A stretch of 64,000 bases of DNA, taken from assembly GCA_949752745.1 (NCBI GenBank), contig OX457033.1, forward strand, positions 21,285,066 through 21,349,065, given 5' to 3'. The position numbers were made by a program, and so were the translations under genes. The notes below the pieces were generated by a model. It was given only the letters and a program-made list of their open reading frames with translations, searched no databases and had not been told where the DNA came from. Below are positions 33,711 to 46,230 of the stretch, in pieces. Origin of the DNA: Protula sp. h YS-2021 (Eukaryota > Annelida > Polychaeta > Sabellida > Serpulidae). Every line of letters begins with the position of its first letter. The stretch's first letter is position 1.

Positions 33711-36546
33711 CTTTGTAGAAAAAAAATAAAGTAAAATATGATTTAACTTTTTTTGAAAAAAAAATCATTTCTGTTGCAATAACTTCTTACATTTCAAGAA
33801 AACTGCACAAAACCTTCGTTGTTACTTTACTCTTGTAAACAGAGAAACTGGGTCTCATATTATAAATTATTAAAGTATTTGATACTGTATTTGAATTTGC
33901 AAAGCTACATTTTCAGGTGCAAAAAAGCAAATCTTTTAAATAAAATTAATCAAGTACAATGCAAAAACACCAGGCAGATCTGCTTGAACAGCCATATAAT
34001 CTCTAAAACTGTTAAACAAATGTTTACCAGTTCAGTGCTTATAGATTCTGACAAACCCACAAGATATATTGCGGTTGCCCAGGGTATGAGTATTTTCCTC
34101 AAAACAGCAGGAATCGCATTACAAAAGGCAAAAAAAGTGTCGTACTAGCACAAAAGTACTGCAATAAGGCTCACTATTTTGTTGCAATTTTCAACGACTT
34201 GACACATTTTGATTTTATTCCAACTATCATATGTAAGGCAAGAGAGAGCCTGTGTAATTGCCATATAAACTTTTATAAAAGATGCGCTTTTTCGATTTTC
34301 AGATTATTAATGACTGCAAGGTTGATGTAAGAGATATGTATATTTCTGTTGTTAGTGTTTGCGAATAACATTGTACCATAATATGATAAATTATAAATAT
34401 TTCTCTTACGCCATTTAAGTAAGAAGACATTCCAGGCCCCATTGATTAAAATCATTTCATATTATGTGGCTTATAATAGCATTTATTTTATAGAATAAAA
34501 CGATTGATCTTGTAAAATAGGGGCAGGCGTTTCATTTGAATGCTTCACTTTGTTTTGTTTTATTTTATTTTTATCTTTTTTCTCTGTTCAGTTAAATGTT
34601 CATATCGATATAGATTCGAAGATGTTATTAATGGGTATGAAGACCCTGTAACGCCTAATTAGTACATGATATTTGGACTTTGAAGTACTGTTTCTGGTGT
34701 CTATTGCGGGAATTTTTCTGAGCAGTCTGGTACTTAAATCTATTGTTTGCAAACAGATGAGCATTTAGTTGACGGTCAGAGAGAAAAATAGAACAGACGT
34801 TTTATCCAGGTGTATGAACCATACAGCTGTATTGCTGACATATCTTAGAAAATATCAGACCTTTCATGATGTAATGTTACATAGAAAGAAACAAACAGGT
34901 AAGCTACTTAACGACAGTTAATTTGCACTTTTAAAGCGTAACTTGGAGTGAAAATTTTTAGGCTAACTGCACCTAAAACATTTTAACCTCAAGCTTGTTT
35001 GCCCAAGAATGGCAGCTAAAAGAAGCTAAAAGAAAAGTTTATAGTATATTTTAAATACTTGCATATCTTACAATAGAAAAGCGAAAATGACCAGGCTGGA
35101 AAAGAAAAAAACATAACGTCTCTTGTACTTTGAGAATGTATATCAAAATATATAAACGAAAAGGTAGAAAATGAGCTAAAAATCATTTATCTGTCCCTAA
35201 CAGTGTTCAAGATTATTGTCAACTTCTGGTTTTCGGCAATGACCTTGGTGGAGAAGGTCAAAGTCACTGATGTACCTCTTAAGTAACTTCTTCAAGGCCC
35301 AAAACTTTAATGTGAGCTCAAGATTGCTCGCTGTCTAACTAATTTGCAGATTATGGTTAACTTCCGGTTTTGAGCGCGACTTTGTCCGAGATGGCTTAGA
35401 TCATTGAGATACCTGTTACATAAGGTGTTTAGGTCCACACAGCTCTAAATGAAATGATACCCAAAGACCAACAACGTCATTTAAAGAAACAACACAAGTA
35501 AAGAGCCAAATTAAACTCAAAGCTGAATCATGTAATTCAGATCCAGGATAAGCAATTCTTCACGAACAAAGTATATCAAAAGTACAAGAAACCCAGGAAG
35601 ATGAAAACAAGACGAATCTAAGAAATAATGAGGTTTGCCAACTGCCAACCAGGTACTTGATAAAATGAAGAGAAAAAAGATTAAGGGATGCCCAAGCCAT
35701 ATGTAGGAATCCAGATAAAACGACCATAAATACGAATGAATATATTATATTTTAATGCAATGAGATGAAGCCAACTGCGATCACTGTTTGATAATTGTAT
35801 GTTTTTTTTGAGAACATTTGTCAATATTTGGAACTGTACAGAAGTATTATACGACTAAAATATTTAAATTCATATGAGGGGAATTAAGACACTGACTGTT
35901 CCAGTTTATCACAATGTTACAAAAGAGTTCGATAAATATTGAAAAAAAAACAGAATACCATATTGACCACCAATGTTTAACAATCTCTAACGCTGTATCA
36001 TTGAAAATGTCACACAAAAAGTGCGATAACCAATTAAATTTAAAAATGAAAATAGCGAGCTATGAAATGTGACATTAAAATAGGAACTGAACACAATGTT
36101 ATTTTAATTTAACAAAATGATTCAAACCATGTTAAAAATATAAGAAAATTCATCTTTAGATTACATTGTTAAAGATGAACCCATGATGGAGGTAAACTTC
36201 AATATACAAAAAGAATATTAAAAGTTATTATTTTAAGTACATTATAAAATTTTTAATTAATTATACATCAATTTTAAAATTTAATTTTAAATGCGCAAAC
36301 TTACTTATAACTAGGGAATTCACATTGATGTGTCCACGCTGAATATTCTAGTTTTTTTGCATTTAGGCATCAGCCAGTTATTTAAAATACACAAAGGATA
36401 CTGAACAATACAAAAGAACCATTATGAAATTATCTTGTTTCATTTTCACTGGTACTTAGGATGATATTAAAATGTGTCGATTTACATTGCATTGTACACG
36501 GGATTACGCTCTAGTTTCATTGCACACGATATCAATCAATCAACCA
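33711..36546. other. Upstream region of paralogue B, shared with the other copies
   Basis: No exon recognised. The 33.8-35.0 kb part resembles sequence above paralogues A (62.5-63.6 kb) and C (46.2-46.7 kb) and the 41.1-41.5 kb segment: for example the 'gataaattataaatattt..acgccattta' block at about 34385-34425. At 35200-35420 there are two diverged copies of the 'ggttaacttccggttttga' repeat seen again at 41.6 kb. Confidence 0.5.
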
Positions 36547-37520
36547 CCCGGTAAACTTTTTTCGTTTGAAAAACGTTTTATAAACGTTTTTTGTGAAACC
36601 TAAAAAACCTTCAAAGTACGTATTATTTTCGTTATATATGAAATGCTAGAAAACGTTTTTTGGGGAACGTTTTCTGAAGGTTTCAAATGAAACTTTTTCC
36701 GAACCATTTTGACGGGGTTTTGACAATAAAATTCTGAATCCTTTTTTTGTGATCCTTAAAATAATAGTCATTTGTAACGTCCATTTAAGACCATTGATCA
36801 TTCGAACAACACTGCAACACACCAATCTACAACTAAACGTTCGTACTTACCTGGATTGAACCTGGGACGTCTGGCATGCTACATACGCGTCGACCTTACC
36901 CCTACGCCACCATTCGTCCGATTAACTAAGAACTATTCGGCTACCCATATCTTGTTTCTATGCGATCCCCAACAATTAATTTTAACATTTTTTCTGTTAT
37001 TTTTTTTGGTGCTTTTAAAATTATTTGCTTAATAAAAACCATGTATTTTGCTTTCATAATGGTTATTTGTTGAGGATTAGTTGATCGAGGCAAATAATAT
37101 TCTTAGCTAGCGATATAGAAAGAACGTAGGTTGACCTCATTTTATTACTATATCACTTTGATATAGTAATATAATAGTTAAAATCAAATAAACTATACCT
37201 AAAAGTCAATATTAGATTTTAAAATTATATATTCATCTTTATTAGTATCTAAAATTTGCCAGTTTATTTGAAAATGGTATTCAGTACATATGATTTCCCA
37301 TGATGCTCCAATACACGACACCCAATAATATTGATTTTTCATAATGCTCCAGTACAAAACGTTTGATTTTGGTTTTTAAATAGTTCTCCCTGAAACGTTT
37401 CGAAAAGGTTCTACAAAAAACGTTTTATTTTGGTATCCGAGAACACAAAAGTTTTATAAAAATCAATAAAACGTTTCAACCGAAAACGAACCTTAAAAAA
37501 ACGTTTCCATGTTTACCGGG
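36547..37520. mobile_element. MITE-like element with CCCGGTAAAC ends
   Basis: Begins cccggtaaac and ends gtttaccggg. The ends carry subterminal clusters of aacgtttt-type motifs (36560-36720 and 37370-37510) in inverted arrangement. 974 bp with no ORF, so a non-autonomous DNA transposon is likely. Target-site duplication not clear. Confidence 0.65.
36840..36915 (-). other. tRNA-like segment (pol III A and B box match)
   Basis: On the minus strand TGGCGTAGGGGTAAGG resembles an A box and GGTTCAATCC a B box, about 35 bases apart. A D-stem (GCGT/ACGC) can form, but no anticodon stem does. Best read as a decayed tRNA or SINE head inside the MITE-like element. Confidence 0.45.
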
Positions 37521-39440
37521 CAGAGAAAATAGCACGATTCGGGGAGGGGGGTGTTTGGTAATTAATATATCATTAAGTCCAAAACAGCGAACTATTTTTC
37601 ATATACAGGTTATATGTCAAATTGAAGAAATCAAAGACGAAATACTGCGTAGAGCGATGTCAAAAGCCTGCTTTTAGAAGCTATAGAAGGAAGATATAAG
37701 GAGTTGATATTGATATAGAGCTGACTGAAGACAACTTGCGGCATATGATACCCACAATTGCTAAAAAAGGAACACACTGGCTCAGTGAGTTTTAATTTTG
37801 TGTATGCTGTCGAAAACAGACACTCTTTTTCACAATGATTTCTTAATTAGTCAAGCCTCTCGTATTGAGTTCACAAACTCGCGCGTTATTTTCATGAGCG
37901 ATGACAGAATGTCATTAGACAGCAGTGACAGGCAGCTGGCTTGCCCAAAGAAATGTTAAGTAAATTTGAATGCTACATATTTCCCTTAATACACGTCACA
38001 GAGCTCAAATCAGTGGCAAATGAAAGCTTCTGAGCGTCACTTTACATACAGCTATCATTAAAATGTGCCCGCTGGGCAGTATTGATAGTTGTACTTAAGC
38101 ATTTCACAAGTAAATGTACTTTTTTGTGCACACAAAGGTGGGGGTAGGGGGATACTGGAACATATTTTATATCAACAGATACAAACAATACACCACTGCA
38201 GAGCGGAGAGCGGAGAGGGGGCGGGGGATAATGGAACATTTTCTTTATCATCAGATGGACACAATATATCACTATTTACGCAGAGTTGGGGGGCGGAGGG
38301 GGAGAAGTAGTCGAACATTTAATAGCAACAAAATACACACAATACAAAGAAACAAACGGCAACAAGAAATTCCCTGCGAAGGTTGTTTTTTTACATAAAG
38401 GTCTACGCGATCACGTACAAGATACAAACAAAATACAAGGATATACAAATACGCAAATATATGCAAATTATAATATACGAAAAAATTAGAAAATACAAAA
38501 ATACAAAATACAAGAAAAAAATACACGAATTACGAAAAGTCTATAATATGCCAAAATTTCGGTGAAAAAGTTGAGAAGCAAGCCAATTCTAGAAGTAAGA
38601 CGCAAAACAGAAAGCATAAAATACAATAAATAAACCTTCCAAATCTTATGAAATTTTAAAACTTTTTTTCAAAAGGTGAATCCGCACCGATTCATTCGAC
38701 CCTACTTATTCCCGAACCATTCCACCAATCTTAAAATTACACTTAAAACTATATGTTAAAACATGTACCATGACTGTCGACAAACTTCACAAACTGAAGA
38801 GAGAATTCGCATACCCCTTTTCTCACTACAATCTCCAATAGTTCCAGAAACGTTCCAGAGTACTGCGGTCCAGAGGCACTACGTGTTTGTAGAGCATCAC
38901 ATCAGTTACAGAAACTTCGCAGAGCACTGCGGTCCAGAGGCACTACGTGCTTGTAGAGCATCACATCACTTCCAAAAAAATGACCGAGCACGCGTGCGAA
39001 CTTTCAAACTGGAAAGCTCTTTCCAGATATTTCCACGTAGGCTGGTCAAAACCGTTCCAAACGAGCTCGCGAAGGGGCATGGAGAGGAGAGCGTCAGAAA
39101 TGAGTGCATGTAAAGAGTGCACGCGAAGGAGGGTGGGGAGGGGGTAGGGGACGTGGGAGGTGTCAGCAAAGAGCTCATGTGAAAAGGCTCGTAAAACAGT
39201 CCAAGTGAGCGCACGGAGGCGGTAATTGCAACAAGCACGTAAAAAAAAACGCCTCGTTAAACGGTCCAAAGAGCGCGTGAGGAGGGGCAGTCATCAGCGA
39301 ACGCCCGAAGAGGGGAGGGCGACGTCCAAACGCCGTCATTCCGTTCCTGAGTAGCTGGTTCGTGGCTCGCCGGACACCGGGGTGGATCTAAAAATATTGA
39401 GTTTTTTTGTGCGTCGCTTTATTTCATCTTCGGTCAATGT
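37521..39440. other. Intergenic sequence with low-complexity tracts
   Basis: No gene recognised. G-rich stretches lie at about 38130-38310. A direct tandem duplication of about 78 bp (ctgcggtccagaggcacta, twice) lies at 38850-38970. Confidence 0.5.
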
Positions 39441-40300
39441 CACGTAGACTAGAGAAAAAAAGTTTTGCACACGTTGCCCACTGACATGCTGTTATAGAGT
39501 CTAACACGGATTTATCATCACACATCACTGTCAGAAGGATTATAGAATCTAACACTGGCATGCCATCACTGACACGGATTTATCATCACACATCACTGTC
39601 AGAAGGATTATAGAATCTAACACTGGCATGCCATCACTGACACGGACATACCGTCATACATAACTGTCAGAGAGATTACAGAATCTAACACGGGCATGCC
39701 ATCACTGACACGGACATACCATCACACATTACTGTCAGAAGGATTATAGAATCTAACACGGGCATGCCATCACTGACACGGACATAGCATCACACATTAC
39801 TGTCAGAAGGATTACAGAATCTAACACGGGCATACCATCACTGACACGGGCATGCCATCTGTGACACGGATATACAATCACACATTACTGTCAGTAGGAT
39901 TATAGAATCTAACACGGGCATGCCATCACTGACACGGACATACCGTCATACATTACTGTCAGAGAGATTATAGAATCTAACACGGGCATGCCATCACTGA
40001 CACGGACATACCATCACACATTACTGTCAGAAGGATTATAGAATCTAACACGGGCATGCCATCACTGACACGGACATACCATCACATATTACTGTCAGAA
40101 GGATTACAGAATCTAACACGGGCATACCATCACTGACACGGGCATGCCATCTGTGACATGGATATACCATCACATATTACTGTCAGTAGGATTATAGAAT
40201 CTAACACGGGCATGCCATCACTGACACGGGCATGCCATCATACATTACTGTAAAAGGATTATAGAATCCACAACGGCATATCATCTCACATCACTGTTTG
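39440..40300. repeat. 68-bp minisatellite
   Basis: About a dozen copies of a unit reading aggattatagaatctaacac, then gggcatgccatcactgacac, then a gacataccatcacacatta segment. Two longer variants with a 'gccatctgtgacacggatat' insertion lie at about 39840-39870 and 40140-40165, showing higher-order duplication. Confidence 0.9.
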
Positions 40301-40592
40301 AAAGAGAACTCAATAACTCTTCAATTTTGAACTTATTCGAGAGAACATTTACAAGCTTTTGAGCAACAATTAAACCCAATAGACGTTATACAAAGAAAAT
40401 AATGTCTCACCGATTGTGCAGGACTGAAAACCGAAATCCTTAAAATACACATAGCGTTTTACAAACTTGCTGACCAGCGTAAAAATGACCATTTGCCATT
40501 CGCGACGCTCCATATATACTTGTGAAACGCCGAGTGCAAAAATCACCCAAATGAAAAGCTACAGCGGAATTAAACCAATGAAAATGTGGAAT

Positions 40593-40638
40593 ACCTGGCG
40601 GGTGTTTCTACGCCACGTGCAAGAATCACCCGCCAGGT
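40593..40638. repeat. 12-bp perfect stem-loop
   Basis: acctggcgggtg and cacccgccaggt separated by 22 bases. Function unknown. Confidence 0.7.
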
Positions 40639-40732
40639 AAACTACCCTGGTGAATTCAATCAGTGTTTAACAACAATCCTCGATCAAAGTCAATCGAAAA
40701 GGCCCATAAAGTAAACACAAAACAAGTGTCTG

Positions 40733-41127
40733 TATTCAATAACTTAGCTCAAACTCGTACTCAAACTGAGTCTGAAATTAGAGTTTCAATGTCACTTAAG
40801 CATTTGCTTTAAATATATGCTTAAGATTTTCAACGTCGAAACTCCGCTGAACACTAGACCCTTTCTGTGGGCAGCGGACCAAATGTTTGCGTACATAATT
40901 TAAATAAATAAATTTTATTTAAATAAAATGCCCAGAATAAATCATTTAAACATGTGAGAAAAAAGTTCACTAGCTATTTTATTTGACCTTAATTAGTTTT
41001 AAGCCATCTTCTTTTCTTTCCGCATTTTGAGCTGAAGTTTTACTTATTGAATGACTGAAGCTCATGCCTAGCTCAAATTTTGAGTTTGAGCTTAAGTTTT
41101 GAGTTTGAGCCACGTTATTGAATAGGA
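40733..41127. mobile_element. MITE-like element with inverted ends
   Basis: The left end tattcaataac..gctcaaactc is mirrored by gagtttgagc..gttattgaata at the right. About 395 bp, no coding capacity. Short internal inverted repeats (gagtttgagctt) are also present. Confidence 0.65.
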
Positions 41128-41629
41128 GCACAGGTTTACCGTCATAAAATACAAAGAACTTCCAGTTCGCAACACACTGAATGGCCTAAAGACTTTTATA
41201 AATGAGTTTTGTCAATTTAGTAATTATAGACTCTGAAAAACATATATTTCGGTTTTTGCTAACGGTTATTAGTAACTGCAGTCAAATTTTCGCAAAACTC
41301 ATCGCGACTAAACTGCAAGAGATATGTCCATTTCTGTTTTGTTGTGTTCAATAACATCTCAATAAATGATAAATTACAAATATTTTCCGCACGCCATTTA
41401 ATTTAGGAGGCCTTTATATGCTGAGTAAAAACATGGGATGTTTTGCGAAAATATCGCATTGCACTAGCATCTGCTTAACAGTAGACAATCGACTGTCAGA
41501 ACGCCTGTAACGGTCAAATATTCATTTTCGGGGGTGGGGGGCGCAGGTGTTTATAACAGCAGGTAGGTGTTTAAATGGACTAGGACATTGAAGTAAATAT
41601 AATGTTATCTCTTTTGGGTGCAAATAATC

Positions 41630-42080
41630 AAATTAAGTTTTCCAACCACTTTTGAGATAATGGTCAACTTCCGGTTTTTGACCTTGACCATGACGCAGAG
41701 GGTCAAAGCCACCAAGGTACCTCTCATATAACGTCTTTTAGGCCCACAGGATCGAAAATAAGCTCTGTATCTAACCGTTTTCGAGATAATGGTCAACTTC
41801 CGGTTTTCGACCTTGACCATGACAGATGATGTCAAGATCACCGAGGTATCTTGTAGATAGCGTCTTTTAGGCGAAAAGGGTAGAAAATAAGCTCAATATC
41901 GCTCTATCTCTAACCGTTTTCGAAGTAATGGTCAACTTCTTCCGGTTTTTTTACCTTGATCATGACGGAGGAGGTCAAGATCGCCAGCGTACCTCTTATG
42001 TAACGTCTTTTAAGCCCAAGGGGTCGAAAATAAGATCAACATCGCTCTATCTCTAACCATTTTCGAGATAATGGACAATT
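41630..42080. repeat. Tandem repeat of about 125 bp (aacttccggtttt / ccttgaccatga)
   Basis: Four diverged units, each with 'gagataatggtcaacttccg', 'accttgaccatgac' and 'cgtcttttaggc'. Followed at 42220-42500 by two copies of a different unit of about 175 bp beginning 'tgacctaaatttgacc'. Confidence 0.8.
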
Positions 42081-43954
42081 TTTCTCACAATATACAAAAG
42101 TCACATGACCTTGACCTTGACCCTGAGTGTCGAGATTCAGTCCACGATGTTACTGCCTACTGACACCGCACACGTATTGTAACAAGGATTTGAGTGCTAT
42201 TTCCAGCAATTTTACTTGATGAGTATGGGTTTGAAAAAATATTTTGACCTAAATTTGACCTTGACCTTGAAGGCCAAGGTAAAAAATTTTGCGGATTTCA
42301 CGACAATTCATTACCTTTTATGTCTCTGCCATATTCCGTCTTTCTACTACAAACCCTGTAGGAGTTTTCTGGAAACCACTTTGAGGTCAAAAATACTGTG
42401 ACCTCAATTTCACCTTGAATTTGAAGGTGAAGGTAAAAAATTGCGGATTTGACGACATCTCATCACTCTCTATCGCTGTGCCAAATTTCATCGTCCTGCG
42501 TCGAATTTCTGTAAACCTCCGAAACGAAAAAAAAAACAGAAAAAGGAAGGAATAAACAGCCAGAATTTTTAGCAAAGCCTGCCCGTTTGCAAACTAGTTT
42601 ACAAGTGGGAAATATGATACACAGTATTGGATCCAAGGGGGTTGCGTCCGACATTACCTTCTTTTCCCAAATAGTATCTTGGCAGCCCCCCCCCCCTTGT
42701 GAAGAAAGGGGGAGTTCTATGACAAGTGTTGTGTAAATCTGAAAGTATATGTCTTTCTGTGGAGGTATTGAATAGGCAGTGCTGCACCTCCACCCCCTAC
42801 CTATTATTTAAAAAAAAAACACACTTGGAGCTATCCCTGATACATAATCATGTACTTACGTTATATAATCACGCAAATACGATATATAATGCGAGCTCAT
42901 CACCCATAAGCGTAACATTTCAGTTACGTACCTGAATTAGCGAATTGAGACATCGTAAAATAATGCATTATTACCATGCCTTGAAATAAAATGAAACAAT
43001 CCTTGAATGCCATTTTGTATGTTCTTGTACCATATATAATACGCAAAAGTTAGAGTCTTGTCTTTTTATCTAAACATAAATTTTAAATATTTTACTGCGG
43101 AATATGAAAGGAGGAAGTGTTAAATGCATAAAAATTTTAACATGTTGAAAGCAAAAGTTTTCACTTGATGTTGATGGCTGTGTAAAACATTACGCGGAAC
43201 TAATGTAAGTCAGGCATTTGTGCAGTTTCCATATAAAACATACTTCCCATTCCTGGCTGTCACTGATAAGCGTTAGAGAATAGTCGATGCTTTGTGTGAA
43301 TGAAAATCTGTTAGCTCTCAATAAATAGCTGGTAAAGGGAAGGCTAAAATACGGATGTAGAAAAAGTATCAACACTTTCGCCATGTAAATTCAATTAGGC
43401 TCAGTTTACAAACAAATCCTTACATTATCTGGTTTACTATTCATGTAGCTGATTTACTTAACTTGTTGTCTATTATGACAGTTTTATTTTTCAAGCAATG
43501 TTATATATAAAAAATATGGAAAATAGAGTTCTGATATTGTTCTTCGTGCACTTTACTTATTTTGCAAGTGCCATAGCACGTCAATTCAAATTGCACAGCT
43601 TCAAGGTCTATTTTTTAATATTAAATAAAAATTTTAAATCGATAAACACTCAGTTTTAAAATGAACGTTTTATATTTTAAAATAGAGTGTAATAGATTGT
43701 TTAATGACTAATAACTTTAATTGCTCTATTTCTAAGATAATTACAATAAGTCTCAAAGTGCACTCTTTTTAATGTATTGAGTAACGCAATACAGCTCTGA
43801 GCTGTTTATCTCATCTAATCCTAGCTGAAACCGTTGAAAATGAATTCCAAATGCTTTTGTAATATATGAAAGAATTTATATGAAAGAATTTATGAAAGAA
43901 TTTATGAAAGAAAGTTGGGTTTGAGAACACTTTACCTCACTTAAGAACACATTG

Positions 43955-44260
43955 TTAGAGTGAGTACCTCACTTATGAGAGGATGTCACTTGTTTGAACA
44001 CGTCACCTGTTATTGTGTGTGTGAGTACCTCACTTATGGCAGCATACCACTTTTTAGAATACCTCACCTATCACTTTGTGTATGAGTACCTCACTTATGG
44101 CAGCATATTACTTTTCAGAATACCTCACCTATCACTATGTGTATGAGTACCTCACTTATGGCAGCATATTACTTTTTAGAATACTTCACCCATCACTGTG
44201 TGTGAGTACCTCACTTATGACAGCATATCACTTGTTAGAACACTTCACCTATAAAGAGGC
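43955..44260. repeat. Minisatellite of about 62 bp
   Basis: Four to five copies of a unit built from gagtacctcacttatggcag, catatcacttttcagaatac and ctcacctatcactgtgtg. Confidence 0.85.
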
Positions 44261-45051
44261 TTCCTTTACAATTGCGGTCTTATCATTGCTACCGTTGATG
44301 CAGTGACTGCTCATTGTTATATTCTTGCTTTTTACTTTTCTTATAGGGCTTTAAATAATTATCTACATTATCATTTAATAATGTTCGTTAAGTATCTTGG
44401 ATTTCCTAAGAGTGATCGACTTTTAACTTCTAAATTCTACTGTTATGTATGGAAGAACCCCTTAATTAATTTCACTTTTGCATGAAAATAAAAGCACGTT
44501 TTAAGTAAAAGTATATTTGTTCTCATTCTGAGCATTTGTAGAGAGCATTAACATCTTTACTTTGAATTTGAAATTCACATTTGCCAATTTATTCTCATAA
44601 GCACAATCTTTCACTCTTGTTTGCACAGCTGAGATGTTTTAAGGTACCATGTCCTAGCCATGTCACATTTAACGACTTTGAAATTAGTCTAAAATCAGCA
44701 GTAAATGTATTTATCATTAAACGAGGCTTCTATTGCTACAAATAGCTCCGACGGTGTCGCTCTCCGAAACTAAGTATTTAAACACAATTTAACGAATTTG
44801 ACATTAACTTTTTCTTACAAAGGTTAGAAATTTTACTTATTGATGTTACTAAATCCAAAAAGAACATGTTGAAATATATAAATATGCATACATACACGTG
44901 TATGGACCACGCTCGCACAAACAATGTTAAATTATAAGCAAAAATAGAACCTTAAATGTTTAGAAGAAGGGTATAAGTTAAGCAACATCTGATTTAATTC
45001 ATTTAATTTTATAGCTTTGATTATTAATCACAAATAAATCACAATTCTGAC

Positions 45052-46230
45052 CTGATTGACACACTACACCGGTGAATCCTGGATGATTTTGGTACCTGTT
45101 TTTGACTTTGGCACCGTCTATGCAAATAAGGTTTTCGCCGAATTCAGTTGCTTCACATTCATCAATACCCGTACACAATGGTGAAGTTACAGATTTAAAT
45201 TTGACACTTTTTTGAAATTAAACAATGAAAATTCATCTTATAAGCTTGATAAATTCTTCTCATGTACAAATATTGTATACTTGATATAAGTGAAAGCTGG
45301 AAAATAAATTTCCAACAAAGTAATGTTTAATGTTAAATAATATTAAAAATAAGCAGACAGGATTGTCGTACTTTTGTATAATAATTATGAATGGAAGAAG
45401 CATACGAACTGCCACATTACCCATTTTGGGACAATTCATTGTCAATGAAGGCATTCTTGCTGATGTCAGTAATGGAAGCAAGACTCTAATATTCTTGCAT
45501 AAGAATATCCCAGCTGGGACTAGCAACGCCAACAAAGCAGAGATATCCATCGCCTGGTTCTGTCCAGTAGCCTATGGAAAAACATTTGAAGATAACAAAA
45601 CATTGTTCCACAGGCGATAAAAGCCACACGGAAATATTTTTGACGAATATTTTTAAACAAAGTGCATTCAGCAAGATTTCCTAGCTTTATATTTTTTTGC
45701 CGTTATTTTAGTAGAGCAAAAGTATAGCATGTAGTTCTGTTTTAACTTTGTCATTGAATTTATTTTAAAATACTGTGCAAAAGGTATAAAACGGTTAACA
45801 ACGAGTGAAAGAATGCTCAACTTCAGCTGTAATGCTCACCGTTACAGCCATAAACACTCCATCTCACCGCTGTTATGTCATTCAATGTTTGACAAAAACT
45901 CGAATAAAACAGGCTATGATCGTGTGAAACAAGTGTATGATGGTCGATTTTACTACTGTTTCCCTCAAAGAATATAAATTCATTCTATTATTATCCAATA
46001 CGAAATGAAAGGCAGATTCATCCAGACTGTGAGCCAAAATTATGCTTTGACCCATTGTATCTGGAATGTGGTCTGAGTTACAATTTTAAGCAATTGCCCA
46101 ACATATTCTAAATCAGCTGTATATAAGGAGGGTGACGTAATCAATGACTATCCAAGCACCTCTCTTGCCATCTTCTTTTAGGGTATTGAGTCTTGATCGA
46201 GAAGAATGAGACATTCTTCCCCGATTAATA
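45052..46230 (-). pseudogene. Paralogue C relic: discoidin, CTLD half and EGF
   Basis: Same order as paralogue A. A discoidin relic at 45840-46230 has many small indels but retains the CGTTACAGCC end. The CTLD first-half exon 45421-45571 keeps the right length (151 nt) and reads GYWTEPGDGYLCFVGVASPSW, but TAG replaces the Cys codon before SLASIT. An EGF relic at 45052-45168 keeps DECEA and GFTGVVC, has lost several cysteines, and its acceptor AG is GG. Other EGF, TM and tail exons were not found. A dead duplicate. Confidence 0.8.

Larger units (their letters stand above)
41128..45051. other. Intergenic; extra copy of the paralogue upstream flank and tandem repeats
   Basis: 41.15-41.5 kb resembles the sequence above paralogue B (33.9-34.4 kb). 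43.0-43.4 kb resembles 46.9-47.1 kb (shared acgcaaaagttagag and gaggaag blocks). No gene recognised. Confidence 0.5.

Noticed and set aside
36840..36915. Functional tRNA gene
   Set aside because: A and B boxes match, but no anticodon stem or acceptor pairing can be drawn.
38042..39269. Overlapping ORFs of 60-116 codons
   Set aside because: Low-complexity or G-rich sequence with frames open on both strands; no domain recognised.
45330..45620. 96-codon plus-strand ORF
   Set aside because: Antisense to the CTLD half exon of paralogue C.
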